Origin: Paragonimus westermani
Lineage: Eukaryota; Platyhelminthes; Trematoda; Plagiorchiida; Troglotrematidae
DNA: 64,000 nucleotides
Reading direction: 5' to 3'
Assembly: GCA_008508345.1 (NCBI GenBank)
Contig: QNGE01000109.1
Location: forward strand, 124,001 to 188,000
The translations under genes were made by a program, and so were the position numbers. Position 1 is the first letter of the stretch. The number at the start of each line of letters is the position of its first letter. The notes beneath the pieces were generated by a model. The model had not been told where the DNA came from. It saw only the letters and a list, made by a program, of their open reading frames with translations, and ran no database searches. This document shows, piece by piece, positions 60,848 through 64,000 of this stretch.

Positions 60848-61185
60848 ATTGATTGCAGCTATCATATTCCCATAGACCTCCCAGCCGACGGAAAGAAGTA
60901 TTACACCAGAGTTTCACCCTTGCTAGGGCCCGTCAGTAGTGCATATCCCTGCCACGGCAGGGACTAGAACTCTGACCACGCTTTAACAGACTAAATGTGC
61001 TGACCTCCGCACGAATGGCCTCACATTAGGTACGACTGAATCATCGTAAGCAAACACTCAGCCACATTCCCTTGTGGGTAACCCTGCGAATGTCCGATCG
61101 TCTCGAAAGGTGACACAGTAACTGTCCTGTTAACTCTAGTCGATGACCCCCGAATTGGACTTTTCTCCAAGTTGAAACCAGGGAA
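60848..61185 (-). repeat. Hammerhead-SINE copy G, near full length
   Basis: On the minus strand the leader (plus about 61020-61185) is followed by the tRNA-like block (B-box-like AGAGTTCTAGTCCC, plus about 60962-60975), the ribozyme (60942-60898) and the tail with CTGCAATCAAT. Leader similarity to copies at 3.6, 28.3 and 43.9 kb shows that the family's unit is about 330-350 bp. It is the most complete copy apart from the one at 3.4 kb, but its A box is weak. Confidence 0.7.
60898..60942 (-). ncRNA. Hammerhead ribozyme relic, two core changes
   Basis: Stem I begins GCACUA. The core reads CUGACGG instead of CUGACGA. Stem II is GCCCU with AGGGU around AGCA, five pairs including one G-U. Stem II differs from other copies on both strands (CUC/GAG to CCC/GGG type), so pairing is kept. 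GAAA is intact. The cleavage-site base is G instead of C or another H, which should block cleavage. Confidence 0.7.
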
Positions 61186-64000
61186 CTCACTAACTTGTTA
61201 GGCGGCATTTTGTTTGCTGATGCGCGGTAGAGGACATGTTTTAATCACAAGATCATATCGACTGAACAAATGATACAAAGCGTGCAAGAGTACGCATCGG
61301 ACAAACGTGAGCACCTCTCCATATCCAGTTAGTCACCGCGATGGAACCGAACCGTCTGTTGCTGTATTACACAATCCGTAATTGAAACATCTGATTCTAG
61401 CACATAGCTGACTGGTCAGCTCGTTTGTCCGACCTTCCGACGAGTCACAATGCTCAGCTACGTCAATCATAAATTTGCATGAATCTGATAGAGTAGCCAG
61501 TAGGAAGCTGAGAGTGGCAAAACCACATAATCAACAATAATACTAGCTTATCTTGTCGGTCCTCAACAGTGTTGACATGAGCTTGATAAACATCAACATT
61601 TTACGTTGGTATGAGCCTGTTCCCTCATCACATCAAACACGTCGAAAACAACTCCATTCCAAACAATGCTTCGTGGTTATTTCCTTATTGCCGTCGACGC
61701 ACAAGATAATTATGATAGCGTTTAAATGCTTTGTTCGTGTGAACCGAGGAGACTGGTTCGTTATGTCGGCCGTAAGAGGTCAGCGGTAAATGATGCTGCT
61801 AAGTGATACGATATGGCAGCTGTTCACTACAAACCTTGTCCTTCTGGTAAAAACAGTCTTTAAAAATTTACCCTATCTCCCCGCTGACTGGCCGTGACAG
61901 TAAGAAGAGCAATGTTTGACGGTCAAACACAATTTACGATCCCATTTTGAGAGGTTTTCTGTTTCCAACGCTTTCATTTTATGGGTTTAACCTTCCAGTG
62001 ATATTTATGAGCAAAGCTATTTTATATTCTGGTGTAATTAAATGTGTAATGCAGCAAAATGCGAACTAGGATACTAGTAATATTGCTTTCTCCAAATCTT
62101 AAAAAATAAGAGATGGGTGGAAAACAATTTGTTTTCTGTCGTTTACCTTACTTGAGGTGTGATATGCACTCTACCTGCCACAACTAAACAATCATTTTCC
62201 TGTTAGGTTACACATCTACTTTCATTTAAATTCCGCTGATTCCGAACGGATAGCTAGTATGCCATAATGATGTGACAGTATGTTCTGATATATTGCTGAT
62301 GCCGGATCACGTGACATTTAACTGATCTTGAACAAGGAATTTGAAAAGAAACGTCCATCCACCCAACTGGTTGTCGATGTGTACTTCAAGCTAATGTGGC
62401 TTTGTGTGCCTTGTAACCTCATGTTTGGCTGTTAGCGTGCATATACACGCAAAACAAAAAACCGTTTCACTGTCTTTGTTGAAAAATCAAAGTAGTAAAA
62501 AATTTGTTAGTTGACATCTCTTCTATGGGGTTCATTCTGGTTTAAGAAATGTGCAACTTGTCCTGACATTCACAATTTGCATCAAATTGTGCACCAGTGT
62601 TAGTCTCAACCTGTGAATCCAGGTCAAACTATAGTTTGCTTAATAATTCCTGATACGTTAGCCCTCACTCAATTTTGGACTGTTTTGATTGCAGTTTGAT
62701 ACAGCACAAACAATGTCTCAAATGTAGATCATATCTTCTACGGGCATGTGTAAAATGTCAGGTGTTAGAATAACGTAACATAGCTATCTAGAAGATGTAC
62801 TAGTTGGCGATACCTTAATTATGTCAACTTTTCTAGTTGGTTAATCATGTCCTCATTTTTCATGAAATGAGGAGTGGCAACTGTTTTCTTCCCCAGAAAA
62901 AAATGAGGGTGCTCATTAACACCGTTAAGAAGGGAACAACTGTAACAAATATATCCCTCAAATATCAGATTACACTAAGTCTTCCGTTAGTTTCAGCTTA
63001 TAGTTAACAAAATGACCAATTAAGAAAGATAGCGAGTTAGCGAACGTTGATGTAAAGTTTTTTGAGCGGGAGGAACTTGATAAATCCTGCCCGTATTTTT
63101 GGCTGCCATTTGGTTCGCAATTGCGGTAGCGACCAAGTTGGATGAACGGACCGAAACCTGTGAAAAAGATGAGCGGCCACCGTATCCAAGTTGACACGAA
63201 AACTGTGTGTCTTCGATTGCGAAACTCTTGATGGGTGAACTGTTCATTATTTCCACGATGTTTTATGTACTTACAATCACAGTATGCTCACCTTCACTGC
63301 TTTTCAAAACTGCCAAGGAATTGCAACTGTTTACCCCCAGCCCACTAGCTATCCATAATGCGGCTGTTTGATTCATCGGTTTGGTCTTATGGGTTGAGCT
63401 TACATAGCCGGTCATTTTATCTAGTTTAATAATAGGCGTAAATGACTGCCTGCACCTCGCATTGATCGTACACTCTAGATGGACCGTTATATCTTCATTT
63501 GCGCTAAATCTATTGATTGTTGCAAGTTTTATCCGTGTACCTAGTAGCTGTCGTAAAAGTCCGGAAATCGTGTTTGCCAGCTGTCGTTAGGTTCACAAAA
63601 AAACGAATAATCCGCAGTGGTTTGAAAAACTGGACTCATAGCTGTTGCACATGTTACGGGCTGATCGAAGAGATCCTAGTCCGACTTAACACTGTTTAGT
63701 GCATGCCCTGTTTACTGTACTGAATGCTACGGCAGTTTTTAGATAAACTGCTTTGCTCTTGTGCTAATTTCGTTAAGACCGTTCAACGCTAAGCACATAA
63801 AAATATTCCATACCCAGCTACGCATATGACTGTTGAGAAGTTAGCAAATTTTCAAAAATGGTTTTGCATATATTTTGTTCCCCACAGTAAACTCCTTATA
63901 CAGAGACAGCTATCGACTGAGCTGCCTGGAGGTCTCGTTAGAGTTCCTTATTGAAGATCGTCCAAGCTCGAACTAATATTTAAACGTGTTCCAGGGCATC
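61186..64000. other. No gene seen
   Basis: Short frames only on both strands up to the window edge; no domain, tRNA or further SINE copy was recognised. Confidence 0.45.

Noticed and set aside
1..64000. CRISPR array, bacterial operons or phage
   Set aside because: No regular direct repeats with spacers, no ribosome-binding-site-spaced gene runs and no long frames. All features point to a eukaryotic genome.

Overview
The window looks like nuclear DNA of a parasitic flatworm, most likely a digenean fluke. It is A+T-rich (roughly 60% by eye), has no bacterial gene organisation, and open frames are short and scattered. Most of what can be recognised is decayed retroelement sequence. The strongest taxonomic clue is a dispersed SINE-like family with a tRNA-like pol III promoter followed by a hammerhead ribozyme, the architecture of the Smα elements of schistosomes. 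No complete, recognisable protein-coding gene is present. I read the window as mainly intergenic or intronic, with mobile-element relics and a few isolated candidate exons.

Layout. At 1.2-4.3 kb lie two minus-strand copies of the ribozyme SINE (the second with an intact ribozyme core) and a plus-strand RTE-like LINE fragment, then a small candidate gene at 4.8-5.1 kb. From 5.1 to 11.8 kb there is one weak exon and a TGTTC-type simple repeat. A plus-strand SINE copy is at 11.8-12.0 kb. A minus-strand CR1/Jockey-like LINE reverse transcriptase pseudogene, with an assembly gap inside it, is at 13.8-14.8 kb. From 15 to 28 kb I see only three candidate exons. A degraded SINE copy is at 28.1-28.4 kb, a signal-peptide-like first exon at 30.85-31.04 kb, and nothing recognisable to 43.6 kb, where a sixth SINE copy sits. 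A compact candidate gene with a strong splice acceptor just before its ATG is at 46.5-46.9 kb, and a candidate terminal exon pair with a poly(A) signal at 52.4-52.95 kb.

The densest part is 55.4-57.1 kb. It holds a 96-bp-arm inverted repeat whose arms each carry a hammerhead-like core, a short LTR-like unit ending exactly where a 5'-truncated SINE copy begins, and a third hammerhead-like motif of the type found in Penelope-like elements. At 60.66-61.19 kb a candidate secreted-protein first exon sits immediately downstream of another SINE copy.

The most interesting content is the set of hammerhead-type sequences in three contexts: the SINE family, the inverted repeat and the solitary motif. 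Each can be tested by covariance-model search and in vitro cleavage. Exon calls rest on splice-site quality and reading frame only and have low confidence.
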